From: a virus
Virus record (IMG/VR): IMGVR_UViG_3300046368_000448
Coordinates: 1 to 37,474 of that record
DNA length: 37,474 bases
Strand: one strand, 5' to 3'
Shown here: positions 31,495 through 37,474 of the stretch, one piece after another
Layout of the letters: each line of letters begins with the position of its first letter
Numbering within the stretch: the stretch's first letter is position 1
The notes under the pieces: model-generated
Seen by the model: only the letters and a program-made list of their open reading frames with translations
What the model was told of the DNA's origin: nothing
Databases searched by the model: none
Translations under genes and position numbers: made by a program

Positions 31495-32582
31495 ACAACT
31501 ATATCTTTACAAGCGAAAGTGTTAGTGACGGACACCCCGATAAAGTAGCAGATCAAATATCTGATGCACTAGTGGATGCCGGGCTTGCTAATGGAGACGA
31601 AACTTCTCGTGTTGCCATTGAAACACTTGTAACCACTAACCATGTAACGTTAGCGGGCGAAGTAAAAAACTTTAATGTCACTAAGGACAAAGTTAAACAA
31701 ATCGTGCGTGACAAAGTTAAAGAGATTGGTTATGAACAAGAAGGGTTTCATTGGGATAATTTGCGTATCTATAATGAGATTCACTCACAAAGTGGTGATA
31801 TTGCACTAGGTACAGACGACTTTGGTGCAGGCGATCAAGGCTTGATGTTTGGCTATGCTTGTAATCATACAGACAGTATGATGCCAGCACCTATTCATTA
31901 CAGTCATGAGATACTAAAGAACTTAAAAGGCAAACGTGGTGCTATACTAGGACCAGATGCTAAAAGTCAGGTAAGCGTCGAGTACTATGGTGCTAGACGT
32001 GACGGTGTGATCAAACGTATTGATCAAGTTGTGATAAGTACACAGCACACAGAAGGCAACGTAGAAGAAGCAAGACATCTTTGTAAACTTGCCGCAATGG
32101 AAGAATTAGGAGACTTAGTTGATGAAAGAACTACATGGCATCTTAACCCTACTGGAAATTTCGTTATTGGTGGTCCTGACGGTGATGCAGGTGTTACTGG
32201 GCGGAAAATTATTGTTGATACTTATGGGGGTTTTGCTCCTCATGGTGGCGGTGCGTTTAGTGGCAAAGATCCAACAAAAGTCGACAGAAGTGCCGCCTAC
32301 ATGGCACGATGGCTCGCCAAGAATGTAGTAGCAGACAATATGGCAGACTGGTGCAATATCCAGTTGAGCTATGCTATTGGTGTTAAAGAACCTACAAGCA
32401 TTTATGTTGATTCGAATGGACACAATGCTAGTATTGCAAAGTTTATTGAACGTGAGATTGACTTGACTCCAAAAGGAATCATTGACAGATTCGATTTATT
32501 CAAGTATAATAACTATAGTAAGAACTGTACATACGGACACTTTGGTAATAAAGATGTTCCTTGGGAAAGGCTCGGTTGGTAA
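31491..32582 (+). CDS. metK: S-adenosylmethionine synthetase
   Basis: From the ATG at 31491 (ATGA overlap; an in-frame ATG at 31482 is the alternative) this is 363 aa, a little shorter than E. coli MetK (384). Signatures present are SDGHPDKVADQISDA, GAGDQGLMFGYAC, GPDAKSQVSVEY, GNFVIGGPDGDAGVTGRKII and GGGAFSGKDPTKVDRSAAY, so the ATP, methionine and metal sites look complete. It makes SAM from Met and ATP. That would feed the two radical SAM proteins, QueE and any phage methyltransferase, and could also serve in Pelagibacter-like hosts with tight sulfur budgets. A consensus promoter lies within its last 100 bases. Confidence 0.97.
   Translation: MNNYIFTSESVSDGHPDKVADQISDALVDAGLANGDETSRVAIETLVTTNHVTLAGEVKNFNVTKDKVKQIVRDKVKEIGYEQEGFHWDNLRIYNEIHSQSGDIALGTDDFGAGDQGLMFGYACNHTDSMMPAPIHYSHEILKNLKGKRGAILGPDAKSQVSVEYYGARRDGVIKRIDQVVISTQHTEGNVEEARHLCKLAAMEELGDLVDERTTWHLNPTGNFVIGGPDGDAGVTGRKIIVDTYGGFAPHGGGAFSGKDPTKVDRSAAYMARWLAKNVVADNMADWCNIQLSYAIGVKEPTSIYVDSNGHNASIAKFIEREIDLTPKGIIDRFDLFKYNNYSKNCTYGHFGNKDVPWERLGW
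32482..32510 (+). promoter_or_regulatory. Consensus sigma70-like promoter inside metK
   Basis: TTGACA at 32482-32487 and TATAAT at 32505-32510 with a 17-base spacer, a perfect consensus match. It ends 72 bases before the next start (32582), so it is placed to drive the small gene and phosphoribosyltransferase downstream. Confidence 0.7.
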
Positions 32583-32764
32583 TGAAAGATCCAAAAGTAG
32601 AACAAATGGTTAAAGAACTAAACACTTTAGTAAACAATATGAATAAATTAAATATTAAATTGTATAAACAAGGCGTGTCATATAGATTAGAAGATGGGTT
32701 TAATGACGAAATAAATGCAAAACACGTCGAAATACAATATTTACAACAAAAAGTAGAGTATTAA
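32582..32764 (+). CDS. Small coiled-coil-like protein (60 aa)
   Basis: The ATG at 32582 shares one base with the metK stop (TAATG). The product (MKDPKVEQMVKELNTLVNNM...) is a charged helix rich in Asn and Lys, ending HVEIQYLQQKVEY. A longer reading from 32561 would run inside metK and is unlikely. Resembles the small helical proteins at 23285 and 31270. Function unknown. Confidence 0.6.
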   Translation: MKDPKVEQMVKELNTLVNNMNKLNIKLYKQGVSYRLEDGFNDEINAKHVEIQYLQQKVEY

Positions 32765-32766
32765 AA

Positions 32767-33285
32767 ATGGTAAAAACATACTATAGTTGGCAAGACGTTA
32801 ATACGGCTGCAACTAATATTGCGTTAAAAATGTATAAAGATGGCTGGAAGCCCGATTATATTGTTGGATTGAATAGAGGTGGATTACCAATTAGTGTAAT
32901 GCTTAGTCATCTGCTCAACTGTAATCATTATGCGCTAGATGTGCGTTTGCGTGACAATGCTACACAAGAATCAAACTGCTGGATGGCCGAAGATGCTTTT
33001 GGATATCACGATGGACAATGCAAACCTAAAATGCGAAAGCAAATACTAATTGTAGATGACATTAACGATACAGGTGCTACGTTCAAATGGATTAGAGAAG
33101 ATTGGCAAAGCGGTTGCTTGCCCAATAGCGAAGGCTGGAATGATGTTTGGAATGACAATGTTCGCTTTGCTACCATGTGTGAAAAGACACATACAAAATT
33201 TGACGGTGTTGATTATTATTGGAAAGAAATTGACACTAGCGAAGAAGATACTTGGATTGTGTTTCCTTGGGAATACGACGAATGA
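32767..33285 (+). CDS. Phosphoribosyltransferase-family protein
   Basis: This 172-aa type I PRTase has the hood/first loop YIVGLNRGGLPISVML (residues 31-46) and the PRPP-binding motif ILIVDDINDTGATF (93-106, with Asp97 and Asp98). The layout is like bacterial Gpt/xanthine or hypoxanthine PRTases, but a Trp-rich insertion (DWQSGCLPNSEGWNDVWND) and the C-terminus (VDYYWKEIDTSEEDTWIVFPWEYDE) resemble a PRTase subfamily in which the base is not known. It could salvage purines for phage DNA or act on a deazapurine. PRPP would come from the prs gene at 20025. It is 2 bases downstream of the previous gene. Confidence 0.88.
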   Translation: MVKTYYSWQDVNTAATNIALKMYKDGWKPDYIVGLNRGGLPISVMLSHLLNCNHYALDVRLRDNATQESNCWMAEDAFGYHDGQCKPKMRKQILIVDDINDTGATFKWIREDWQSGCLPNSEGWNDVWNDNVRFATMCEKTHTKFDGVDYYWKEIDTSEEDTWIVFPWEYDE

Positions 33286-33524
33286 TAGTTGACTGGAGTC
33301 TAAGTGACCTAAAACAAGGCGTAAACAAAATTAGTTTTGCTGAAAGCGATCCTCGAATGGACGGATTTGTTACTTGGGGTTGTAAAAAAGACTTGTATGA
33401 GTTACTATGGCATATCGAAGATGCATTAGATAAATGTAGTACGTATGCTGGTGAAGATCTCTTTGTAAGAGACAGAGAGAAACAACAAACTATAAAAGCA
33501 TTAAAAGGAGAAAACAATGCGTGA
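33282..33524 (+). CDS. Small hypothetical protein (80 aa)
   Basis: From the ATG at 33282 (overlapping the PRTase stop as ATGA) the product is MIVDWSLSDLKQGVNKISFAE... with a central Gly/Cys patch (VTWGCKKDLYELLWHIEDALDKC) and a charged helix near the end. The 33252 start lies inside the PRTase gene and is less likely. It overlaps the next gene by 8 bases. No recognised family. Confidence 0.62.
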   Translation: MIVDWSLSDLKQGVNKISFAESDPRMDGFVTWGCKKDLYELLWHIEDALDKCSTYAGEDLFVRDREKQQTIKALKGENNA

Positions 33525-33717
33525 ACAACTAGTAAAGGCAGCTCGTATGCATGCCGAAGGAGAGCTCGAAAGAGCAAAAACAAACATCTTGGTGTATATG
33601 CATCAAAGTGTTGGTATCGGTGAGCATAGCGATATTGTTGAAGCTATTCAAGAAGAACTTGATAAAATGGCTGCCGCAACAGATCGTATTGAAATGTTAA
33701 ATGAACATTTTAGTTGA
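33517..33717 (+). CDS. Small helical hypothetical protein (66 aa)
   Basis: The ATG at 33517 is preceded by AAAAGGAGAAAAC and overlaps the previous gene by 8 bases. The product (MREQLVKAARMHAEGELERA...) is helical, with a second acidic helix (VEAIQEELDKMAAATDRIEML). Its TGA (33715-33717) is inside the folE promoter -35 box. No family recognised. Confidence 0.65.
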   Translation: MREQLVKAARMHAEGELERAKTNILVYMHQSVGIGEHSDIVEAIQEELDKMAAATDRIEMLNEHFS

Positions 33718-33742
33718 CAAAAGATCTAAATAATGTTACTAT
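33714..33742 (+). promoter_or_regulatory. Sigma70-like promoter of folE
   Basis: TTGACA at 33714-33719, a 17-base spacer, TACTAT at 33737-33742, followed by AAAC. The same -35, spacing and TACTATAAA occur before the DNA polymerase gene. The upstream TGA stop is inside the -35 box. Confidence 0.78.
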
Positions 33743-33748
33743 AAACTA

Positions 33749-33768
33749 TATAGACATCCACGTCTATA
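33749..33768 (+). promoter_or_regulatory. Hairpin at the 5' end of the folE transcript
   Basis: TATAGAC at 33749-33755 pairs perfectly with GTCTATA at 33762-33768 across a 6-base loop (ATCCAC). The predicted transcription start, about 7 bases after the -10, is at or next to the first base of this stem, so the mRNA would begin with a stem-loop just upstream of the CGGAG ribosome site. Such 5' hairpins commonly stabilise mRNA; here the function is inferred. Confidence 0.55.
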
Positions 33769-33781
33769 ACTCGGAGAAAAA

Positions 33782-34465
33782 ATGAGCAAAGCAGAACAAC
33801 TAAAAGCCCGCCTAGATGAACTAGGCATTCGTCACTGGGCAGGCGACAATATTTCACAAGTATTACAAAATGGTGATAAAGAAGAACTTATTGATAATGC
33901 TACTACAGCATTTGAAGGTGTACTAGATGCACTATTGATTGATCGTCATAACGATCCTAACTCACAAGGCACAGCAAGACGTCTTGCTAAAATGTACTTT
34001 AATGAAATTATGGCAGGACGTTATGATCCAGCGCCAAGTGCAACAGCATTTCCTAATGATAGCGATGATCGCTATGAAGGTATGTTAGTAGTACGCAGTG
34101 AACTTAAAAGTATGTGTTCGCATCATCACCAGCCAGTAGCAGGTATTGCATACATTGGTATTATTGCCGCTGATAAGTTAATTGGTCTAAGCAAGTACAC
34201 ACGTATTGCACAATGGTGTTCACGTCGTGGCACACTACAGGAAGAACTTGCAAATGATATTGCACGTGAGATCCAAGCCGCAACTGGTGCAGAACATTTA
34301 GGTGTTTATATTCAAGCAACACACGGTTGTTGTGAGAATCGCGGTATTATGGCACATAGTAGTTTAACACAAACTACAGTACTACGTGGCGCATTTAAAG
34401 ATGATGCAGGTACAAAGAAAGAGTTCTTTGATAACATTAAACTACAACAGGAGTTTAGTTGCTAA
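33782..34465 (+). CDS. folE: GTP cyclohydrolase I (FolE)
   Basis: This 227-aa enzyme matches E. coli FolE in length and motifs. The zinc ligands fit SMCSHHHQP (Cys112, His115) and ATHGCCENRG (Cys183 or Cys184, with His181). DKLIGLSKYTRI and SRRGTLQEELANDIA are the conserved substrate-site segments. It converts GTP to dihydroneopterin triphosphate, the first step of both folate and 7-deazaguanine synthesis. Since it is followed directly by queE (one shared base) and a QueD-like gene is nearby, the deazaguanine role is favoured. It has its own promoter and a leader with a 5' hairpin. Confidence 0.95.
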   Translation: MSKAEQLKARLDELGIRHWAGDNISQVLQNGDKEELIDNATTAFEGVLDALLIDRHNDPNSQGTARRLAKMYFNEIMAGRYDPAPSATAFPNDSDDRYEGMLVVRSELKSMCSHHHQPVAGIAYIGIIAADKLIGLSKYTRIAQWCSRRGTLQEELANDIAREIQAATGAEHLGVYIQATHGCCENRGIMAHSSLTQTTVLRGAFKDDAGTKKEFFDNIKLQQEFSC

Positions 34466-35358
34466 TGAAACTTAGATATTCAGAAGCTTTTTATAGCGTA
34501 CAAGGCGAAGGCAAGTTTGTAGGAGTACCCAGTGTATTCCTACGCACCTTCGGTTGTAACTTTCGTTGTATGAACTTTGGCTTAAAGAACGAGCCAATGC
34601 GTGATGTAAAACAAAAAGCAGGCATTATTCACAATGCCGAAGTACAAGGATTACTTGACGCAGGTGTACATGAAACAACTAAAGAATTTACAGACTTGCC
34701 TATTATACACACAGGTTGCGATACATATGCAAGTATCTATCCAGAGTTTAAACACTTTAATCGACAAGCAACTGTGGACGAAGTAGTTGAGCATTTACTT
34801 TCACTTACTCCTAATGGTAAGTGGGTACAGGACAATGGTCAAGATGTACACTTGATCATGACAGGCGGTGAACCGTTGTTAGCGTGGCAACGGCTTTACG
34901 TAGAGCTGTTTGAACATCCACGTATGCAGGATTTAAGGAACATCACATTTGAAACAAACACTACACAACATTTACACGACGATCTCTACAACTATCTCAA
35001 CAACAGCGACAGACTTACAGTCACTTGGAGTTGTTCCCCAAAACTTAGTGTCTCAGGAGAACCTTGGGAAACTGCTATCAAGCCTGATGTTGCTAGTGAG
35101 TATCAGTGCGTTACTGATAGCGAACTTTATCTTAAGTTTGTTGTGGCTACTGAAGACGACTTTGAAGAAGTTAAAAGAGCTGTGGACGCTTACAGAAGTG
35201 CCGGGGTGGAATGTCCGGTATATCTTATGCCAATGGGCGGACGCAGTGAAGAATACACCCTCAACGTTAAAGACGTGGCTGAAGCGTGTATGGCAGAAGG
35301 ATGGCGATTTACCCCAAGACTCCATATCAGCTTATTCGGAAATGCCTGGGGAACTTAG
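34465..35358 (+). CDS. queE: 7-carboxy-7-deazaguanine synthase (QueE), variant cluster loop
   Basis: From the ATG at 34465 (TAATG with folE) the product is 297 aa. The start SEAFYSVQGEGKFVGVPSVF, the GCNFRC motif and IMTGGEPLL identify QueE, the radical SAM enzyme that forms CDG. The usual third cluster Cys of CxxxCxxC is replaced (CNFRCMNF; Cys31, Cys35, then Phe). About 50 residues later a conserved-looking HTGCDTYASIYPEFKHF supplies Cys85. I take this as the variant phage-type QueE with a long insertion between the second and third Cys. The C-terminus (TPRLHISLFGNAWGT) is typical. It is 5' coupled to folE. Confidence 0.9.
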   Translation: MKLRYSEAFYSVQGEGKFVGVPSVFLRTFGCNFRCMNFGLKNEPMRDVKQKAGIIHNAEVQGLLDAGVHETTKEFTDLPIIHTGCDTYASIYPEFKHFNRQATVDEVVEHLLSLTPNGKWVQDNGQDVHLIMTGGEPLLAWQRLYVELFEHPRMQDLRNITFETNTTQHLHDDLYNYLNNSDRLTVTWSCSPKLSVSGEPWETAIKPDVASEYQCVTDSELYLKFVVATEDDFEEVKRAVDAYRSAGVECPVYLMPMGGRSEEYTLNVKDVAEACMAEGWRFTPRLHISLFGNAWGT

Positions 35359-35437
35359 ACAATATAAAAATGCACAACACGAAAAGGCTATGAAGGCGCC
35401 TATCGATCAAGACGCACTTAGAAAGGCAGGTCTATAA
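35342..35437 (+). CDS. Tiny ORF between queE and next gene (31 aa)
   Basis: An ATG at 35342, inside the end of queE, opens a 31-residue frame (MPGELRQYKNAQHEKAMKAP...) that closes with TAA sharing one base with the next ATG. It fills the 78-base gap after queE. No clear ribosome site precedes it, so it may be real or just untranslated leader. Confidence 0.3.
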   Translation: MPGELRQYKNAQHEKAMKAPIDQDALRKAGL

Positions 35438-35817
35438 TGGGATGGTGGAGTAAAAAAGTAAGAGACTTAACAGGCGTTACTGCTAAGGAACAAAAAGAAC
35501 TAGAAGTTATTAAAGTACGTGATCCAAAAGAATATGCAACACGTAAGAAGGAACCTTGGGTAAATGTACTTGATATGCAAGTCAACGGAGACAATATCCG
35601 TAATGGGTTCTTTGAGCTTGATTGGAACAAATACTTTATTCAAGAACTAATACAAAACGGATACGGAGAAGAATCAGATCCCGAAGAAGAAATTGTTGAT
35701 AGATGGTTCCGTGACATTGTGTATAACATGCTACAAGAAGAAGCAGTTGATTCTAAAGTAAACACTGGTTACATTAATGTAGTGCCAATTGATAAAGGCA
35801 AAAGCGAAGTAAGTTAA
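35437..35817 (+). CDS. Conserved hypothetical phage protein
   Basis: This 126-aa protein starts MGWWSKKVRDLTGVTAKEQK and contains DPKEYATRKKEPWVNVLDMQVNG and NIRNGFFELDWNKYFIQEL, then EEIVDRWFRDIVYNML. I recall this arrangement (PWVNVL followed by GFFELDWN) from small proteins of marine T4-like phages, with no function assigned. It ends four bases before the RNase H promoter. The acidic, Trp-rich composition suggests a protein-binding rather than DNA-binding role, but this is a guess. Confidence 0.7.
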   Translation: MGWWSKKVRDLTGVTAKEQKELEVIKVRDPKEYATRKKEPWVNVLDMQVNGDNIRNGFFELDWNKYFIQELIQNGYGEESDPEEEIVDRWFRDIVYNMLQEEAVDSKVNTGYINVVPIDKGKSEVS

Positions 35818-35820
35818 TGC

Positions 35821-35849
35821 TTGACAAATCGTATATAATCGTATATAAT
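35821..35849 (+). promoter_or_regulatory. Consensus sigma70-like promoter of the RNase H gene
   Basis: TTGACA at 35821-35826, a 17-base spacer and TATAAT at 35844-35849, a perfect consensus match. A second TATAAT at 35834-35839 and a TATATA at 35854-35859 are produced by the overlapping 10-base repeats. The gene starts at 35879. Confidence 0.85.
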
Positions 35850-35857
35850 CGTATATA
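35828..35857 (+). repeat. Three tandem copies of ATCGTATATA within the promoter
   Basis: The 10-base unit ATCGTATATA occurs three times in a row with no gaps, covering the spacer, the -10 and the start region. A 10-base period is close to one helical turn. The same AATCGTATATA string occurs once at the dsbA promoter (11022-11032). It could arise by slippage or serve as a phased binding site for a regulator. Confidence 0.8.
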
Positions 35858-35878
35858 TAAACAACAATAGGCAAACTA

Positions 35879-36874
35879 ATGGCAACTTATATTCTAGTAG
35901 ACACTGCTAACACTTTCTTTCGTGCAAGGCATGTAGTACGTGGCGATATTGACACTAAGGTCGGTATGGCCTTCCATATTACATTGTCAGGTGTTAAGAA
36001 AGCATGGCAAGACTTTGATGCAGATCATGTTGTGTTTTGTTTAGAAGGTCGTAGCTGGCGCAAGGACTATTATGAGCCTTACAAGCGCAACAGAAAAGTT
36101 GCTCGCGATGCACTAACTCCTGCACAGCAAGAAGAAGATACAATCTTTTGGGAGTGCTTTGACGAATTTAAAACATTTATTACAGACAAAACTAACTGTA
36201 CAGTAATGCGTCATCCGCAACTAGAAGCAGATGACTTAATTGCTGGTTGGGTGCAAGCACACCCTAATGACAATCATGTTATTATTAGTACTGACGGCGA
36301 CTTTGCACAACTTATTGCACCTAATGTACAACAGTACAACGGTGTTAGCAATACTATTATTACACACGAAGGATACTTTGACGATAAGAAGCGTGAGCCT
36401 GTTATTGACAAGAAGACTAAAGAGCCTAAGCCTGCACCCGAGCCCGACTTTATGTTGTTTGAAAAGTGTATGCGTGGCGATACTAGTGACAACGTGTTTA
36501 GTGCTTACCCCGGTGTACGCAAGAAAGGCACTAAGAACAAAGTAGGTCTTATTGAAGCATTTGCAGACAAAGACACTAAAGGTTACAACTGGAACAATAT
36601 GATGTTGCAACGCTGGACTGATCATAATGGCGAAGAACATCGTGTACTAGATGACTACAACCGCAATGTTGTACTATGTGACTTGACTGCACAACCTGCA
36701 GATATTAGAGAGATAATTAATAGTACTATTGAAGAAAATGCAAAGCCTAAAGAAGTACAACAAGTAGGCATGCGTCTTATGAAATTCTGTGCTAAGTGGG
36801 ATATGCAACGTATTGCAGACCAGGCAGCATCTTATGCAACACCATTACAAGCGAGGTATATAAATGACAATTAA
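35879..36874 (+). CDS. rnh: T4 RNase H-type 5'-3' exonuclease
   Basis: This 331-aa protein is a FEN-1/T4 RNase H family nuclease (T4 RNase H is 305 aa). Acidic metal-site motifs are present: LVDTANTFFRARH (Asp8), PQLEADDLIAGWV, STDGDFAQLI and the helix-hairpin-helix-like RGDTSDNVFSAYPGVRKKG. In T4 this enzyme removes RNA primers from Okazaki fragments with gp32. It belongs with the polymerase and clamp as replication genes, and has its own strong promoter. Its end overlaps the next gene by 11 bases. The insertion around 170-190 (KKTKEPKPAPEPD) is Lys/Pro-rich and likely a flexible loop. Confidence 0.92.
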   Translation: MATYILVDTANTFFRARHVVRGDIDTKVGMAFHITLSGVKKAWQDFDADHVVFCLEGRSWRKDYYEPYKRNRKVARDALTPAQQEEDTIFWECFDEFKTFITDKTNCTVMRHPQLEADDLIAGWVQAHPNDNHVIISTDGDFAQLIAPNVQQYNGVSNTIITHEGYFDDKKREPVIDKKTKEPKPAPEPDFMLFEKCMRGDTSDNVFSAYPGVRKKGTKNKVGLIEAFADKDTKGYNWNNMMLQRWTDHNGEEHRVLDDYNRNVVLCDLTAQPADIREIINSTIEENAKPKEVQQVGMRLMKFCAKWDMQRIADQAASYATPLQARYINDN

Positions 36875-37337
36875 TGCTAAACCAATCTTAGAGGATAAGT
36901 TTTGGATTGTCGAAGAAGCCGGAGAAAAAGTTGGCACAATTAGTAAAAACGACGAAGGTTTCATTTTTAGTAACAAAGGTAAAATTACCTTTCACTCCGA
37001 TGCATCAGATCTAACTAAAAAGTTTGGGCCTAGTTTTTTAACTGCAAAAGTTATTGCACCTGAAGAGCAAAAAGACTTTTCAGTGCATGGATTTCCTACA
37101 CGCACAACACCATACAACAGTATGTTTGATATACAAAACAAACTTCCGTTGTTTACAAAAAGTGAAAAGAGTCGTAGTGTGTATTGTGCTGGTTATTATC
37201 TAATTAAGTTTAACGTAAACTGGCTTAAAAGTTTTTGTCCAAAGCAAGTTACAGTTGAGCGCAATGAATATATGGGTCCTTATAAGACTGAAATTGAAAT
37301 GAAACTGGCTCTAAGCAATGTCAAACGAACCACTTAA
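36864..37337 (+). CDS. Conserved hypothetical phage protein (HGFPTRTTPYN motif)
   Basis: This 157-aa protein has a beta-like N-terminal half (FWIVEEAGEKVGTISKNDEG, FIFSNKGKITFHSD). A conserved-looking core follows, with HGFPTRTTPYNSMFDIQNKLP, FTKSEKSRSVYCAGYYLIKF and NWLKSFCPKQVTVER, then a C-terminal YMGPYKTEIEMKLALS. I recall this family as a common but uncharacterised protein in T4-like marine phages, often near replication genes. It starts 11 bases inside rnh. Two Cys and many basic residues make nucleic-acid binding possible, but this is unproven. Confidence 0.72.
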   Translation: MTINAKPILEDKFWIVEEAGEKVGTISKNDEGFIFSNKGKITFHSDASDLTKKFGPSFLTAKVIAPEEQKDFSVHGFPTRTTPYNSMFDIQNKLPLFTKSEKSRSVYCAGYYLIKFNVNWLKSFCPKQVTVERNEYMGPYKTEIEMKLALSNVKRTT

Positions 37338-37474
37338 TACTGCTCCATTACAACAGTTTATCAAACAAGTTCAGGCTGCTGAAAACAGTCGTGCCAAAGA
37401 AGTTCGTATGGATATTGCACAAGCAAAAAATCTAGCATTTGCACTTGGTATTGTTATGTCTCGTATACACGGAG
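37318..37474 (+). CDS. Conserved hypothetical protein, 3' partial
   Basis: The ATG at 37318 lies 20 bases inside the previous gene, and the frame is open to the window edge (52 complete codons visible). The sequence starts MSNEPLNTAPLQQFIKQVQA and continues KEVRMDIAQAKNLAFALGIV, a helical, Gln-rich pattern that I recall from small conserved proteins in cyanophage-type genomes. The rest lies outside the window, so no function can be assigned. Confidence 0.6.
   Translation, partial: MSNEPLNTAPLQQFIKQVQAAENSRAKEVRMDIAQAKNLAFALGIVMSRIHG

Noticed and set aside
34949-35437. A 162-codon + strand frame overlapping queE.
   Set aside because: Most of it is a frame shadow of QueE. Only its last 31 codons, after queE ends, are considered, as a low-confidence tiny gene.
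1-37474. tRNA genes, CRISPR arrays, insertion sequences, integrase or attachment sites.
   Set aside because: None was seen: non-coding gaps are all shorter than about 65 bases, no regularly spaced repeats occur, and no protein has transposase or integrase motifs.

Overview
The window reads as a contiguous piece of an AT-rich, T4-like marine myovirus genome, of the pelagiphage/cyanophage sort. Every supported gene lies on the + strand. Coding density is near total: most neighbours overlap through ATGA, GTGA, TTGA or TAATG junctions, and no non-coding stretch exceeds about 65 bases. T4-type hallmarks are a full-length family B DNA polymerase (gp43), a T4 RNase H-type 5'-3' exonuclease, a DsbA-like DNA-binding protein, a probable gp45-like sliding clamp and T4-like late promoter boxes. 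No tRNA, rRNA, CRISPR array, transposase or integrase was seen. The first and last genes run off the window.

Region by region. (1) 1-4622: the end of a small membrane protein, then a tight chaperone/proteolysis block (DnaJ-like, peptide deformylase, ClpA-like) and an unknown gene. (2) 4614-10408: a late, probably virion-associated block opened by a GATAAATA late promoter, with a second one at 9503. Several of its proteins begin with short leaders resembling the T4 capsid targeting sequence and prohead-protease cleavage sites. It includes a ligase-like KxDG protein and a cytidylyltransferase-domain protein. (3) 10410-14766: an ATP-grasp-like protein, dsbA, then a radical SAM protein, a 2OG-oxygenase-like protein and two tandem paralogous glycosyltransferase-like proteins. 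(4) 14800-20957: DNA polymerase followed by sugar/nucleotide genes (sulfotransferase, cytidylyltransferase, PMM-like phosphatase, short UDP-sugar dehydrogenase, PRPP synthetase). (5) 21003-27511: clamp, DpdA/TGT-like protein, small genes, QueD-like protein, glycosyltransferase, YhhQ-like queuosine-precursor transporter and GalE-like epimerase. (6) 27468-32582: a repeat-rich Ile/Thr/Asp protein, a second radical SAM + 2OG-like pair, a PLP enzyme, an amidinotransferase and SAM synthetase. (7) 32582-37474: small genes, a phosphoribosyltransferase, FolE, QueE, RNase H and unknown conserved genes.

Two themes stand out. First, DpdA-like, QueD-like, YhhQ-like, FolE and QueE proteins suggest that the phage makes or imports 7-deazaguanines and inserts them into its DNA; QueC is not in the window. 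Second, two separate radical SAM + 2OG-like modules, the second with aminotransferase, amidinotransferase and SAM synthetase, look like an undescribed tailoring pathway. Transcription appears to be driven by near-consensus sigma70 promoters (TTGACA-17-TATAAT type) that sit over gene ends. In four cases the upstream gene's TGA stop codon lies inside the -35 box.
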